A stretch of DNA of 64,000 bases. Source: Flavobacterium sp. NRK1. GTDB taxonomy: Bacteria; Bacteroidota; Bacteroidia; Flavobacteriales; Flavobacteriaceae. Every line of letters begins with the position of its first letter. Positions within the stretch are counted from its first letter, which is position 1. Positions 38,009 through 47,458 of the stretch are shown piece by piece. The position numbers and the translations under genes were made by a program. Below the pieces are notes generated by a model. The model worked only from the letters and a program-made list of their open reading frames with translations. It made no database searches and had not been told where the DNA came from. The DNA is taken from contig NZ_JAMXLA010000001.1 in assembly GCF_024054175.1 (NCBI RefSeq), positions 62,001 through 126,000 on the forward strand, read 5' to 3'.

Positions 38009-40459
38009 TTATAAAGTTCTTGCATTTTTAACTTTTTGGTCGGTAATTGCATATTTAATCACTTCGCTCATTTCTTTTACATAATGAAAAGTAAGTCCTT
38101 CAAGATATTCCTGCTTAATTTCATCAATATCGCGTTTATTTTCATAACACAATATTACCTCCTTAATATTAGCCCTTTTAGCAGCAAGTATTTTTTCTTT
38201 TATACCTCCTACCGGTAATACTCTTCCTCTTAAAGTTATCTCTCCTGTCATTGCAAGATGTTTTTTTACCCTGCGCTGTGTAAATGACGACACTAACGAT
38301 GTAAGCATAGCAACACCTGCGCTTGGCCCGTCTTTAGGGGTAGCTCCTTCCGGCACGTGAATATGAACATTATAATTGCTTATCACTTCCGGAGAAATAC
38401 CTAATAGTTCGGCATTAGCTTTAATATATTCTAATGCAATTGTAGTAGATTCTTTCATTACAGTACCAAGGTTACCTGTCATAGTCATATGGCCCTTACC
38501 CTTTGAAAGTATAGATTCTATAAATAAAATATCACCTCCTACACTCGTCCAGGCCAAACCTGTAACCACGCCTGCAACTTCATTATTTTCATATTTGTCA
38601 CGTTCCATTTTTGGTGCACCAAGTATGCTAATAACGTCTTCATCAGTAATTTTTACGTTATATTCTTCTTCCATAGCAATACATTTTGCTATGTGGCGTA
38701 CAACCTTTGCAATTTGCTTTTCAAGCCCTCTTACACCCGATTCACGTGTATAGCCAACAACAATTTTTTCAATTTGTTTTTTGCCTATTGCAATGTCTTT
38801 CGCTTCAAGACCATGTTCTCTAATTTGTTTCGGAACAAGGTGTTTTTTTGCAATTTCTATTTTCTCTTCAATAGTATAACCTGTCATGTTTATAATTTCC
38901 ATCCTGTCGCGCAATGCAGGCTGAATAGTAGAAAGGTTATTCGAAGTGGCTATAAACATAACCTTAGAAAGGTCAAAGCCAAGTTCAAGGAAGTTATCAT
39001 AAAATTCCGAATTCTGTTCAGGGTCAAGTACCTCAAGTAACGCGGAAGAAGGATCTCCTGAATTGCTTACACTTAATTTATCAATCTCGTCGAGCACAAA
39101 AACAGGGTTAGAAGTACCTGCTTTTTTAAGGCTTTGCAGTATTCTACCCGGCATAGCGCCAATGTATGTTTTCCTGTGTCCTCTGATTTCTGCCTCATCA
39201 CGAAGCCCACCAAGCGAAATACGAATATATTCTCTACCCAGGGCCTCTGCCACCGACTTACCAATAGATGTTTTACCAACACCGGGAGGGCCATAAAGGC
39301 ATAGTATAGGAGATTTCATATCATTACGCAGCTTAAGTACAGCAAGGTGCTCTATAATACGTTTTTTAACATCATCAAGGCCATAGTGATCGCGATGCAA
39401 TATTTTTTCAGCACGTTTCAGGTCAAAGTTATCTTTGGAAAACTCACTCCACGGAAGATCAAGCATTAATTCAAGGTAGTTGCGTTGTGTAGCATACTCT
39501 GCCACCTGCGGGTTCATACGCTGTAATTTGGCAACCTCTTTATCAAAATGTCCTTTTACTTTTTCATTCCATTTCTTTGCCTTACCCTTTTGGCGCATTT
39601 CTTCTATTTCCTGATCATGAGATACGCCTCCCAGTTCTTCCTGAATGGTTTTCATTTGCTGATGAAGGAAATATTCGCGCTGCTGCTGATCAAGATCAAA
39701 ACGTACTTTGCTCTGGATATCATTTTTAAGTTCCAGTTTCTGCAACTCAAGATTCATGTAACGCAACGTTTCAAGCGCTCTTTCCTTCAGGTTGCTTGTA
39801 GCAAGTAAATCCTGCTTCTCCTTAACCGTAAGGTTCATATTGCTCGACACAAAATTTACTAGAAAAGAATTGCTTTCAATGTTCTTAATAGCAAAAGTAG
39901 CCTCTGTAGGAATATTTGGGCTTTCCTTTATAATTTGTATAGCCAGTTCTTTAATAGACTCTATAATGGTAGCAAATTCTGCTTCATCTTTTTCAGGCCT
40001 TACCTCATTAACCTCTTTTATTGTAGCCTGCAGATAAGGGGTATCTGTAATTACCTGATCTATTTCAAAGCGTTTTTTACCCTGAAGTATTACTGTAGTA
40101 TTTCCGTCAGGCATTTTAAGAACACGCAATATTCTTGCTACAGTACCTACTGTATTAATATCTTCAATAGATGGTTCTTCTACATTTTCATCCTTTTGTG
40201 AAACAACACCTATAATTTTCCCGCCTGCATTAGCATCATTAATCAGTTTTATAGATTTATCCCTGCCCGCAGTAATAGGAATAACAACACCCGGAAACAA
40301 TACCATATTACGTAATGGTAGTATTGGCAATGTTTCAGGTAATAATTCATTATTCATTTCTTCCTCATCTTCCGGTGTCATTAACGGAATTAATTCAGCA
40401 TCCGTATCAAGTTCCTGAAGTGACAAACTGTCAATATTCAATATTTTTTGATTAGCCAT
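38009..40459 (-). CDS. lon: Endopeptidase La (Lon protease)
   Basis: An 816-residue ATP-dependent protease for misfolded and regulatory proteins. The N-terminal substrate domain spans about residues 40-245, starting with LPILPLRNMVLFPGVV. A coiled region around 245-320 leads to the AAA+ domain with Walker A GPPGVGKT at 390-397 and Walker B-like FVLDEIDK. The protease domain has the catalytic Ser713 (DGPSAGVAM) and Lys756 (GGIKEK). Residues are complete and length is normal. I see no CIRCE-type heat-shock operator; the only palindrome upstream is short and AT-rich. Confidence 0.97.
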   Translation of the reverse strand: MANQKILNIDSLSLQELDTDAELIPLMTPEDEEEMNNELLPETLPILPLRNMVLFPGVVIPITAGRDKSIKLINDANAGGKIIGVVSQKDENVEEPSIEDINTVGTVARILRVLKMPDGNTTVILQGKKRFEIDQVITDTPYLQATIKEVNEVRPEKDEAEFATIIESIKELAIQIIKESPNIPTEATFAIKNIESNSFLVNFVSSNMNLTVKEKQDLLATSNLKERALETLRYMNLELQKLELKNDIQSKVRFDLDQQQREYFLHQQMKTIQEELGGVSHDQEIEEMRQKGKAKKWNEKVKGHFDKEVAKLQRMNPQVAEYATQRNYLELMLDLPWSEFSKDNFDLKRAEKILHRDHYGLDDVKKRIIEHLAVLKLRNDMKSPILCLYGPPGVGKTSIGKSVAEALGREYIRISLGGLRDEAEIRGHRKTYIGAMPGRILQSLKKAGTSNPVFVLDEIDKLSVSNSGDPSSALLEVLDPEQNSEFYDNFLELGFDLSKVMFIATSNNLSTIQPALRDRMEIINMTGYTIEEKIEIAKKHLVPKQIREHGLEAKDIAIGKKQIEKIVVGYTRESGVRGLEKQIAKVVRHIAKCIAMEEEYNVKITDEDVISILGAPKMERDKYENNEVAGVVTGLAWTSVGGDILFIESILSKGKGHMTMTGNLGTVMKESTTIALEYIKANAELLGISPEVISNYNVHIHVPEGATPKDGPSAGVAMLTSLVSSFTQRRVKKHLAMTGEITLRGRVLPVGGIKEKILAAKRANIKEVILCYENKRDIDEIKQEYLEGLTFHYVKEMSEVIKYAITDQKVKNARTL

Positions 40460-40683
40460 AGTATGGTAAAAGTCATTTTGTCATTAAACGTAAGTAACAA
40501 GTAAAGGATAATGATCAATTGAAACACTCCTTTACTACTATATATCAATAAAATGCGAAAAATGTTTTATATTTCTGCACAATGATATGACAATCATTAT
40601 GCCATAAAGAAATATAAGAGCGGTATATTTGGTTTTTAGATTTAATAGGTTTTACTAATCCAATATCAGTTAAAATTTGAAGC

Positions 40684-40715
40684 ATAAAAAAAGCTGCTCA
40701 AAAGCAGCTTTTTTT
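40684..40715 (-). terminator. Terminator of the DUF6252-like lipoprotein gene
   Basis: AAGCTGCT pairs with AGCAGCTT over a 4-nt loop and is flanked by A and T runs on both sides. Confidence 0.8.
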
Positions 40716-40729
40716 ATGAGGTCATCATC

Positions 40730-41623
40730 TTAATATTGTACGCTGAATTCTCCTTCAGTAATAGTCATCGGATTATCATCAAAATCATGTCCGCTAAACT
40801 CAAAAGTTCCTTTAATCCATCCTCCTGTATTACTTGTAATGGTTAAAGTACCACTTTCTGAACTGAAAGATGAATCACCACCCAGATAAGCGGCATAGTA
40901 ATCTGTAAAATCTTCAAGATCATATGTACCTGCTGTAATACTTTCAGGAACACTAATAGAAATAGATTCCTGTGACGCTACATTAGTACCCGTTAATGAT
41001 AAAGTACCTGCGGAAGATATAGGCATTATTGTGCCAAAAGTTTTTGCTGTTCCGTTTACCTTAGCTTTAAAAAGTTTTTGATTAACAGGATTTGTTCCCG
41101 GATTTTGAGGAAGGCCTGTTATAGGAATATTTTCAAATACTCCGTTTGTAAAAGCTATTGAAGGTAAATTCATTTCAACATCAACATAATATCCTGTAAA
41201 ACTAAAAGTACCGGATATTGTATTATTTACTGTATCAACCTCTGTAATAACAACCTGTCCGTTATTTTGCCCTGTTTCGGGGTTAATATTCAAATAGCCT
41301 CCTGCAGTGCTTGACCCCGGATAATATCCTATAAATGCTTCATTATATGTTTTAACTGCATAATCATCAAGTGTAATTGAAACAAACTCTGCGTTTGTAC
41401 CCATAACTCCTGCTATAGAAAGCATACCTTCTTCAAACTTAGCAGTAGCCTGTATAGCAGTATGAGTTTCATCGCTGAAATTTACTTTAAAAACAGCATC
41501 TCCCGGCTGATTTTCTCCTATGTTTTCAGTTAATACAGGATCTACAGGTTCTGTATCACAAGCAACAAATGATATTGCCGAAAAAACCATAAGCAGTACT
41601 GATAAAAATCTAAATCTTTTCAT
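40730..41623 (-). CDS. DUF6252-like lipoprotein
   Basis: A 297-residue lipoprotein. The signal peptide ends with lipobox C22 (ISFVAC). Two related beta-rich units follow, about residues 42-165 and 183-297. Each starts with 'FKAKVNG' or 'FKVNFSD' and ends near 'GTFSFTG' or 'GTFEFSG'. This matches the uncharacterised flavobacterial family DUF6252 in two copies. The first 35 residues are nearly the same as those of the next lipoprotein gene, but the mature domains differ. A TATATTTG element (41646-41653) lies upstream. Function is unknown; it is presumably on the outer membrane. Confidence 0.8.
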   Translation of the reverse strand: MKRFRFLSVLLMVFSAISFVACDTEPVDPVLTENIGENQPGDAVFKVNFSDETHTAIQATAKFEEGMLSIAGVMGTNAEFVSITLDDYAVKTYNEAFIGYYPGSSTAGGYLNINPETGQNNGQVVITEVDTVNNTISGTFSFTGYYVDVEMNLPSIAFTNGVFENIPITGLPQNPGTNPVNQKLFKAKVNGTAKTFGTIMPISSAGTLSLTGTNVASQESISISVPESITAGTYDLEDFTDYYAAYLGGDSSFSSESGTLTITSNTGGWIKGTFEFSGHDFDDNPMTITEGEFSVQY

Positions 41624-41707
41624 GTTAGTATTTTATTTAAGATTTCAAATATAACAGGAATTTAATTAAATCTTAACTCAAAAATGTTAATTACGTGTTT
41701 TTAGCTA

Positions 41708-41731
41708 TAAAAAAAGCAGCCAAAGGCTGCT
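41708..41731 (-). terminator. Terminator of the second lipoprotein gene
   Basis: AAGCAGCC pairs with GGCTGCTT and is followed on the minus strand by seven T residues. Confidence 0.8.
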
Positions 41732-41751
41732 TACTATATTAAATGCTTTCA

Positions 41752-42549
41752 TTAATTAACTACATAAGACTGAAGCTCATTAGTTGCTGAAAATCCTTCA
41801 GAAGTTGATACTGCTTTAATAGGACCTATATTTTTAGCAAACCATACCTCAGTATTAGTTATTGTAGGAGGCACACCTTCTCCAAACCCTTCAATTACAG
41901 AAGTTTGTTTTAAATTCATTTTTATCACATCATTATATGTGACTCCGTTCACAACTGCTGTCACTCCTTTTTCTAATATTTTACCATTAAATGTAAGATT
42001 CATAACTACATCGGGAAGTGGAACCGGAGATTCCGGCATATCATAGCTGGTAGTCTGGGTTGTTGTTTCTGTCCAGGTTTCTCCTACAGCAAGATTATCT
42101 TTTAATATGATATATTCAAATGGTGATACACTTATAGACATCCCTTCCTGAACAGGAATATCAACACTTACCCTTACGGAATAATTACCACCGTCTTTTC
42201 TTAATAACATAACGGCAGAACCAGTAAATTCTCCATTGCCTGCATTACTGAAAAACTGATTTATTTTATAATATGATTTATTATTTACTGTAACAGTACC
42301 TGTAATTTTCATTGGGTCCTGCATTACCCCATCTAAAGCAAAAACCCACTCATTATTTAAAGCCATGGGAAAATAATCACCTTCACTTGTTCCGGGGTCA
42401 GTACCTGGATCTGTTCCAGGATTGGTTCCCGGATTTTCAGGATCAATATTATCTGTTAAAACAGGATCTACGGGTTCGGTATCACATGAAATTAATGTAA
42501 GGGCCGAAAACAGCACAAACAATACAGATAAACTCTTAATTTTTTTCAT
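41752..42549 (-). CDS. Lipoprotein sharing the CDTEPVDPVLT leader
   Basis: A 265-residue lipoprotein with lipobox C22 (LTLISC). The mature N-terminus CDTEPVDPVLTDNI is almost the same as in the adjacent lipoprotein. It continues into a Pro-Gly-Thr tether, NPGTNPGTDPGTDPGTSEGD. The main domain (about residues 65-265) begins DYFPMALNNEWVFALDG, a form common in uncharacterised Bacteroidota lipoproteins. I do not recognise a named function. The two genes have separate terminators and each has a TATATTTG box, so they are probably transcribed singly. Confidence 0.75.
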   Translation of the reverse strand: MKKIKSLSVLFVLFSALTLISCDTEPVDPVLTDNIDPENPGTNPGTDPGTDPGTSEGDYFPMALNNEWVFALDGVMQDPMKITGTVTVNNKSYYKINQFFSNAGNGEFTGSAVMLLRKDGGNYSVRVSVDIPVQEGMSISVSPFEYIILKDNLAVGETWTETTTQTTSYDMPESPVPLPDVVMNLTFNGKILEKGVTAVVNGVTYNDVIKMNLKQTSVIEGFGEGVPPTITNTEVWFAKNIGPIKAVSTSEGFSATNELQSYVVN

Positions 42550-42594
42550 TATAAATTTAATTGGTTTTGGATTTCCAAATATATATAAAATTCT

Positions 42595-43890
42595 TTAAGA
42601 TTTTTTTCTTTCAACCCTTAGCAGCAAAAATATTCCTATTATAAAGAATAAAGTTAGAAACACTACAGAATAACGCATACTGCCGAATATTTGATCTATA
42701 GCGCCATATAACAGCATACCTATTACAATACCAATTTTTTCCGTAACATCATAAAAACTGAAAAAAGAAGCAGTGTCCTTTGTTTCCGGAAGAAATTTTG
42801 AATATGTAGATCGTGACAACGACTGAATACCGCCCATAACCAAACCTACAAATCCTGCTGTTATATAAAAATGTATAGGCAGTACTACAAAAAATGCACA
42901 TACACATATAATAGCCCATATAATATTAATCCCTATCAGTGTTTTAATATTGCCATATTTAGCAGACAATTTAGATGTAATAACCGCACCTCCTACAGCA
43001 ACTAACTGAATTAAAAGTATACTTACTATTAACCCCATTTGTTTTGCTCCGCCTTCACCCCATTGTATTTCCTCAGCACCAAAGTAAGTTGCCACGAGCA
43101 TTACTGTCTGAACAGCCATGCTGTAAACAAAGAAACCTCCAAGGTATCGCTTAAGTGTCAAATTTTGTTTGAGCTCGCCCCATACTTTTCTTAGCTCTTT
43201 AAAACCATTAAAAACTACATCCCCTGTTACTTTATTACCCGATCTGTTACCTTTTGGCAGGTAATAATAAGTATACTGGCTAAACAATATCCACCATACT
43301 CCTACTGATACAAAAGAATAACGCATCATTTCTTCTTTCATATTATCTTCTACAGATAATACCATAACAAGATTAATAATTAACAGTATAACACTACCAA
43401 TGTATCCCATAGAATATCCTTTGGCACTTACAGAATCCTGTTGCTCCGGATAAGCAATATCAGGTAAATAAGAATTATAAAACACAAGGCTGCCCCAAAA
43501 ACCTATAAGTCCGAAAAAGTAACATACAAGGCTCCAGTAAATATTATCTAAACTAAACCAATAAAGCCCAATACATGACAAGCCGCCTATATAACAAAAC
43601 AGCTTAAGGAAACTTTTTTTATTGCCCGAATAATCAGCAATACCGGAGAGCAAGGGGGAAATAAACGCTACTACCAAAAATGCAAAAGCAGTAACAAAGC
43701 TGATAAGTGCCGTACTTTTCATAGATGTTCCAAATACAGCAATATGCTTAACACCTTTTTCTTCAAAAATCAAATCATAAAAAATAGGGAAGATTGCCGA
43801 TGCTATTACAAGGCTGTAAACAGAGTTTGCCCAATCATAAAAAGCCCAGGCATTAAGAAGCTTTTTGCTTCCTTTTTGTAATTGTGTCAT
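42595..43890 (-). CDS. MFS transporter, UMF1 family
   Basis: A 431-residue membrane protein with about twelve hydrophobic segments. The N-terminus NAWAFYDWANSVYSLVIAS is the hallmark of the UMF1 (Atg22-like) family, and GGIQSLSRSTYSKFLPE near residue 345 is another. The substrate is not known for bacterial members. A TAGCTTTG box (43917-43910, minus strand) lies 20 nt before the ATG but has no matching TTG upstream. Confidence 0.9.
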   Translation of the reverse strand: MTQLQKGSKKLLNAWAFYDWANSVYSLVIASAIFPIFYDLIFEEKGVKHIAVFGTSMKSTALISFVTAFAFLVVAFISPLLSGIADYSGNKKSFLKLFCYIGGLSCIGLYWFSLDNIYWSLVCYFFGLIGFWGSLVFYNSYLPDIAYPEQQDSVSAKGYSMGYIGSVILLIINLVMVLSVEDNMKEEMMRYSFVSVGVWWILFSQYTYYYLPKGNRSGNKVTGDVVFNGFKELRKVWGELKQNLTLKRYLGGFFVYSMAVQTVMLVATYFGAEEIQWGEGGAKQMGLIVSILLIQLVAVGGAVITSKLSAKYGNIKTLIGINIIWAIICVCAFFVVLPIHFYITAGFVGLVMGGIQSLSRSTYSKFLPETKDTASFFSFYDVTEKIGIVIGMLLYGAIDQIFGSMRYSVVFLTLFFIIGIFLLLRVERKKS

Positions 43891-43952
43891 AGTTATTGGT
43901 TTGTAGTCCCAAAGCTAAATTATTTTTCTTTAAATTATAAAGTTTTTAAAAA

Positions 43953-43979
43953 GCAAAAGCCATCTTTAGATGGCTTTTT
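43953..43979 (-). terminator. Terminator of the M48 peptidase gene
   Basis: AAAAGCCATCT pairs with AGATGGCTTTT over a 2-nt loop; on the minus strand it follows the peptidase stop by about 20 nt. Confidence 0.75.
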
Positions 43980-43999
43980 GTGTAAATTTATTTTAACAG

Positions 44000-44815
44000 C
44001 TAATATTTCACTCCAAATTTAGCTGCTTCCGCCTTAGCACTTGACGTTAGGCTCTTAATATGGGCAATCCTTGTTGCTCCGGAAGGGTGAGTACTTAAAA
44101 ATTCAGGTGGTGCACTACCTCCCGAATTTGCTTCCATCCTTTGCCAGAATTCAACAGCTTTATCAGGATTATATCCTGCTATAGCCATTAATGTAAGTCC
44201 TACTTCATCGGCTTCTGTTTCGTGTTTCCTGCTAAATGGAAGCATACCTCCCACCTCAGATCCCAAACCGTAAGCCTGCATTAATATTTGCTGTGTTTGT
44301 TCGCTTTGCCCCGATGCTGCTACAGATACACCCGCTGCTCCAAGCTGCTGCAATTGTGCTGCACTCATACGCTGGGCACCATGATTTAATAATGCGTGGG
44401 CTACCTCGTGCCCCATAACAGTTGCAAGTCCTGCCTCATCTTTGGTAATGGGTAATATCCCCGAATAAACTACAATTTTACCGCCGGGCATACACCATGC
44501 ATTTACTTCTTTACTATCTACAAGATTATATTCCCATTGATATCCGTTAAGATATCCCTGATAGCCTTTTGAATTTAGATATTTTTCGGCAGCCGCTTTA
44601 ATCTTCTGTCCAACGGTTACTACGCGCTGGGCATCGGCAGTACCTTTAATAACCTTATTTTCTTTTAAAAACTCATTATATTGCTGAAATGCAGAGGGAA
44701 ATATCTGGTCATTCGAAACAATATTAAAGTCCTGTTTACCTGTAAATGGATTCTTAGTACAGGCAAATACCGAAATTAAAAGCAAGGCAGACAGTGTTAA
44801 GACACTTTTTCTCAT
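44000..44815 (-). CDS. M48-family metallopeptidase lipoprotein
   Basis: A 271-residue lipoprotein. The signal peptide ends with C19 (ISVFAC). The zinc site is HEVAHALLNH near residue 138, with the third ligand glutamate in KHETEADEVGL near 200. Domain placement resembles the periplasmic M48C peptidases LoiP and YcaL, which degrade damaged outer-membrane proteins. The C-terminal STHPSGATRIAHI is a family feature. A TAAATTTG element (44848-44841, minus strand) lies upstream. It is divergent from the hydrolase-msrB operon. Confidence 0.92.
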   Translation of the reverse strand: MRKSVLTLSALLLISVFACTKNPFTGKQDFNIVSNDQIFPSAFQQYNEFLKENKVIKGTADAQRVVTVGQKIKAAAEKYLNSKGYQGYLNGYQWEYNLVDSKEVNAWCMPGGKIVVYSGILPITKDEAGLATVMGHEVAHALLNHGAQRMSAAQLQQLGAAGVSVAASGQSEQTQQILMQAYGLGSEVGGMLPFSRKHETEADEVGLTLMAIAGYNPDKAVEFWQRMEANSGGSAPPEFLSTHPSGATRIAHIKSLTSSAKAEAAKFGVKY

Positions 44816-45007
44816 AATTGGTAATTTATTAAATTCTATGCAAATTTAGTAAATTCATTTAATAATTATTTCCGAAAAAACACATCTGACAGTTAAAGTA
44901 TTGTGAATGTTTAAATTGCATAAATAATTTTATCCTATCTAAATATTTATAATAGCATTAAAATACATCAACATTAATATTGTGTAACTTGCTATTATAA
45001 TATACTA

Positions 45008-45874
45008 ATGATGCCTGATAATAAAAAAACACAAAGAGATACATTAAAAATTCCAAAACCGATACTGGTTACTGCTAAAATACTTGAAATGACATCTCTA
45101 CGAATGGCAGCAAAATTTGCCATGAAGATATTTACTACTCCTATGAAATTTAAGCTTCCTAAAAGAGAAGAAGAAATAGATAGGAATAGCAAACAGGAAT
45201 TAATATTAATTCCCTCAATAGGAAAAAAAATAAATGTATATCACTATGGTAAAAGTAATAATAAAGTACTATTAGTACATGGGTGGAGTGGCCGTGGTAC
45301 ACAGCTTCACAGCATTGCAGAAAAATTATTGAAAAACGGTTACAGCACTATTAGTTTTGATGCTCCTGCACATGGTAAATCGCCGGGTAAAACCAGCGAT
45401 ATGACAGAGTTTGTTGCTTCAATACTTGAATTGGAAAAGCAATATGGCCCTTTTGAATTTGCTATCGGGCATTCACTTGGTGCAATGGCTGTTTTAAATT
45501 CTATAAAAAAAGGATTAAAAGTTAAAAAAGCTGTAACTATTGGAAGCGGCGATGTAATCAAAGATATTATGGATGACTTCATTGATAAATTAGGAATGAA
45601 TATTGATACAGGTAAAATGATGATACAGTTGTTTGAAAAGAAGTTTGGCGAAACCATCAATGCTTATTCGGCGTATATAGCTGCTATAGACGTTACCAAT
45701 CCTGTACTTGTAATTCACGATACGAATGATGCCGATGTTCCGGTTAGCGCGGCATATCATATTAAAAAATATCTTGCAAATTCTGAACTTATAATTACTC
45801 AAGGATTGGGTCATCGCAAAATATTAGGAGACAATAAAGTCATCAAAAAAATTATTCAATTCTTAGAAACATGA
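45008..45874 (+). CDS. Alpha/beta hydrolase
   Basis: A 288-residue hydrolase. The oxyanion region is [10 protein letters not shown] near residue 88. The nucleophile S156 is in GHSLGAM. The acid is probably in [10 protein letters not shown] near residue 238 and the histidine in GLGHRKI near 263. An N-terminal amphipathic and basic stretch (residues 1-55) precedes the fold, but there is no cleavable signal peptide. The substrate is unknown. Its stop overlaps the start of the MsrB lipoprotein by 4 nt (ATGA), so translation is coupled. Start is ATG at 45008; the next codon but one could not be excluded. Confidence 0.87.
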   Translation: MMPDNKKTQRDTLKIPKPILVTAKILEMTSLRMAAKFAMKIFTTPMKFKLPKREEEIDRNSKQELILIPSIGKKINVYHYGKSNNKVLLVHGWSGRGTQLHSIAEKLLKNGYSTISFDAPAHGKSPGKTSDMTEFVASILELEKQYGPFEFAIGHSLGAMAVLNSIKKGLKVKKAVTIGSGDVIKDIMDDFIDKLGMNIDTGKMMIQLFEKKFGETINAYSAYIAAIDVTNPVLVIHDTNDADVPVSAAYHIKKYLANSELIITQGLGHRKILGDNKVIKKIIQFLET

Positions 45875-46377
45875 AAAAAATAGCTATTATCATTTTACTT
45901 TTCTCACTTGCTTCATGCCAGGGACAGGAAAAGAAAAAAAATAAAGAAACAGAGATATCGCAGCAGCCTGTAAAAGGTAAACTGAATATGAATACTACTG
46001 ATGCCGAGTGGAAAAAAGTACTTACAGAAGAACAGTATGAAGTATTACGGCAAAAAGCAACAGAACGGCCTTTTACAGGAGAATATTATAAAAACTTTGA
46101 AAAAGGTGTTTATGTGTGTGCAGCTTGTGGCAATCCGCTATTTACTTCCGATGCCAAATTTGACTCTCCATGTGGCTGGCCTTCATTTGATCAGGCTATA
46201 AAAGGATCTGTTATATATAAAGAAGATAAAACACTGGGCATGACACGTACAGAAGTAATGTGTGCTAATTGTGGTGGTCATCTTGGACATGTGTTTGATG
46301 ATGGACCTGAAGAAACTACCGGAAATCGCTTTTGTACTAATTCTGTTTCCATTAAATTTATACCATCTAAAAAATAA
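45871..46377 (+). CDS. msrB: Peptide-methionine (R)-S-oxide reductase, exported lipoprotein
   Basis: A 168-residue MsrB with a lipoprotein signal peptide, C16 in FSLASC, so it repairs methionine-R-sulfoxide in the envelope. Zinc is held by CAAC and CANC. The substrate pocket reads [23 protein letters not shown], and the catalytic cysteine is in [10 protein letters not shown] 35-residue linker precedes the domain. It overlaps the upstream hydrolase gene by 4 nt and is followed 11 nt later by a second MsrB without a signal peptide. The export of electrons it needs may come from TlpA-like proteins. Confidence 0.93.
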   Translation: MKKIAIIILLFSLASCQGQEKKKNKETEISQQPVKGKLNMNTTDAEWKKVLTEEQYEVLRQKATERPFTGEYYKNFEKGVYVCAACGNPLFTSDAKFDSPCGWPSFDQAIKGSVIYKEDKTLGMTRTEVMCANCGGHLGHVFDDGPEETTGNRFCTNSVSIKFIPSKK

Positions 46378-46388
46378 GTTATCAGGTT

Positions 46389-46781
46389 ATGAAAAATTAT
46401 AATATAGAAAAATCAGAAGCCCAGTGGAAAGAAGAACTGGGACCCGAGCGATATAAAATTTTACGCCAAAAAGGAACTGAATTTCCTAATTCAGGAAAAT
46501 ACAATCTTACTTTCGACAAAGGAACTTACTGCTGCGGAGCCTGTGGTGAACCATTATTCAAAAGTGATTCAAAATTTGAATCAGGGTGCGGATGGCCTTC
46601 TTTTGATGAATCAATTCCTGGCAAGGTAGAATACGTAAAAGATACATCATTCGGAATGATAAGAACCGAAATACTTTGTGCCAACTGCGGAAGCCATTTA
46701 GGTCATGTTTTTGACGACGGCCCTACAGAAACCGGGCAACGCTACTGTGTAAATTCCTTGTCAATAGATTTAAAAGAATAA
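46389..46781 (+). CDS. msrB: Peptide-methionine (R)-S-oxide reductase, cytosolic
   Basis: A 130-residue MsrB without a signal peptide. The zinc pairs are CGAC and CANC, the pocket is SGCGWPSFDESI, and the catalytic cysteine is in RYCVNSLSI. It is clearly related to the exported MsrB just upstream (shared layout from '[20 protein letters not shown]' and 'QWKEELGPERYKILRQKGTE'), so the pair arose by duplication with or without later loss of the signal. It lies 2 nt before the glycosylase gene. Confidence 0.94.
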   Translation: MKNYNIEKSEAQWKEELGPERYKILRQKGTEFPNSGKYNLTFDKGTYCCGACGEPLFKSDSKFESGCGWPSFDESIPGKVEYVKDTSFGMIRTEILCANCGSHLGHVFDDGPTETGQRYCVNSLSIDLKE

Positions 46782-46783
46782 GA

Positions 46784-47428
46784 ATGGATCTTTTTAACGA
46801 AAGTACAGATTGGGAAAAAGCGCTTCGCCCACTAATTACTAAATATAAAGGAAAGCAACATCCTTTGCATTACCATAATTTATATCAGCTAATGGTAATG
46901 GTTGTACTTTCTGCACAGGATAGCGACGCACATATTAATAAGATAGCTCCTGCATTTTTTGAAAAGTTTCCTGACATGAAAGCTCTTGCAAAAGCAAATA
47001 CTGCTCAGCTCACAGAATTACTTTCTGAGGTTCGCTTTCATGGAAATAAAATAACGTGGCTACAGGAAATAGCCGAAGAGATTAAAGAAGATAAAAATAT
47101 ACCTAAGACAATGAAAGAGCTTACAGCTCTTAAAGGTATTGGACGAAAATCTGCTAATGTAATTATGCGCGAAGCAGGAGTTGAGCCTGAGGGCATATTA
47201 GTCGATCTTCATGTTCTTCGTGTAGCACCACGTTTAGGTATTGCTAAAGGTAAAGATGCTACAAAAATTGAAAAGCAGCTTATGGAGAAGCTTCCTAAAG
47301 ATATGTGGGGTGAAATCGGGATGGCAATATCCTTTCTAGGCAGAGAAACCTGCAGGCCTACTAACCCTAAACATAGTGAGTGTATAGTAAGCAATGTTTG
47401 CGAATATTGTCTTTTACATAATAAATAA
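46784..47428 (+). CDS. Endonuclease III-like DNA glycosylase
   Basis: A 214-residue protein of the Nth superfamily. The helix-hairpin-helix and catalytic lysine are in LKGIGRKSANVIMREAG near residue 115, and the catalytic aspartate is in VDLHVLRVAPRLG near 142. Near the C-terminus four cysteines in ETCRPTNPKHSEC and IVSNVCEYC could hold an iron-sulfur cluster, but the spacing C-X9-C-X5-C-X2-C differs from the C-X6-C-X2-C-X5-C of Nth. It should excise damaged bases, but the specificity is uncertain. It is the last gene of the hydrolase-MsrB-MsrB operon. Confidence 0.88.
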   Translation: MDLFNESTDWEKALRPLITKYKGKQHPLHYHNLYQLMVMVVLSAQDSDAHINKIAPAFFEKFPDMKALAKANTAQLTELLSEVRFHGNKITWLQEIAEEIKEDKNIPKTMKELTALKGIGRKSANVIMREAGVEPEGILVDLHVLRVAPRLGIAKGKDATKIEKQLMEKLPKDMWGEIGMAISFLGRETCRPTNPKHSECIVSNVCEYCLLHNK

Positions 47429-47429
47429 A

Positions 47430-47456
47430 AGAGGAGCCAATTGGCTCCTTCTTTAT
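47430..47456. terminator. Bidirectional terminator between glycosylase and small exported protein
   Basis: An 18-bp perfect palindrome, AGGAGCCAATTGGCTCCT at 47432-47449, lies between convergent genes with A/T runs on both sides. Confidence 0.75.
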
Positions 47457-47458
47457 TT

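Noticed and set aside
40581..40598. AATGAT-N6-ATCATT palindrome upstream of lon
   Set aside because: It is short and AT-rich, and such repeats are expected by chance here. It does not match the CIRCE heat-shock operator.
42389..42436. Pro-Gly-Thr repeat coding DNA as a possible phase-variation site
   Set aside because: The units are 9-12 nt and in frame, so slippage would only change tether length and would not switch the gene off.
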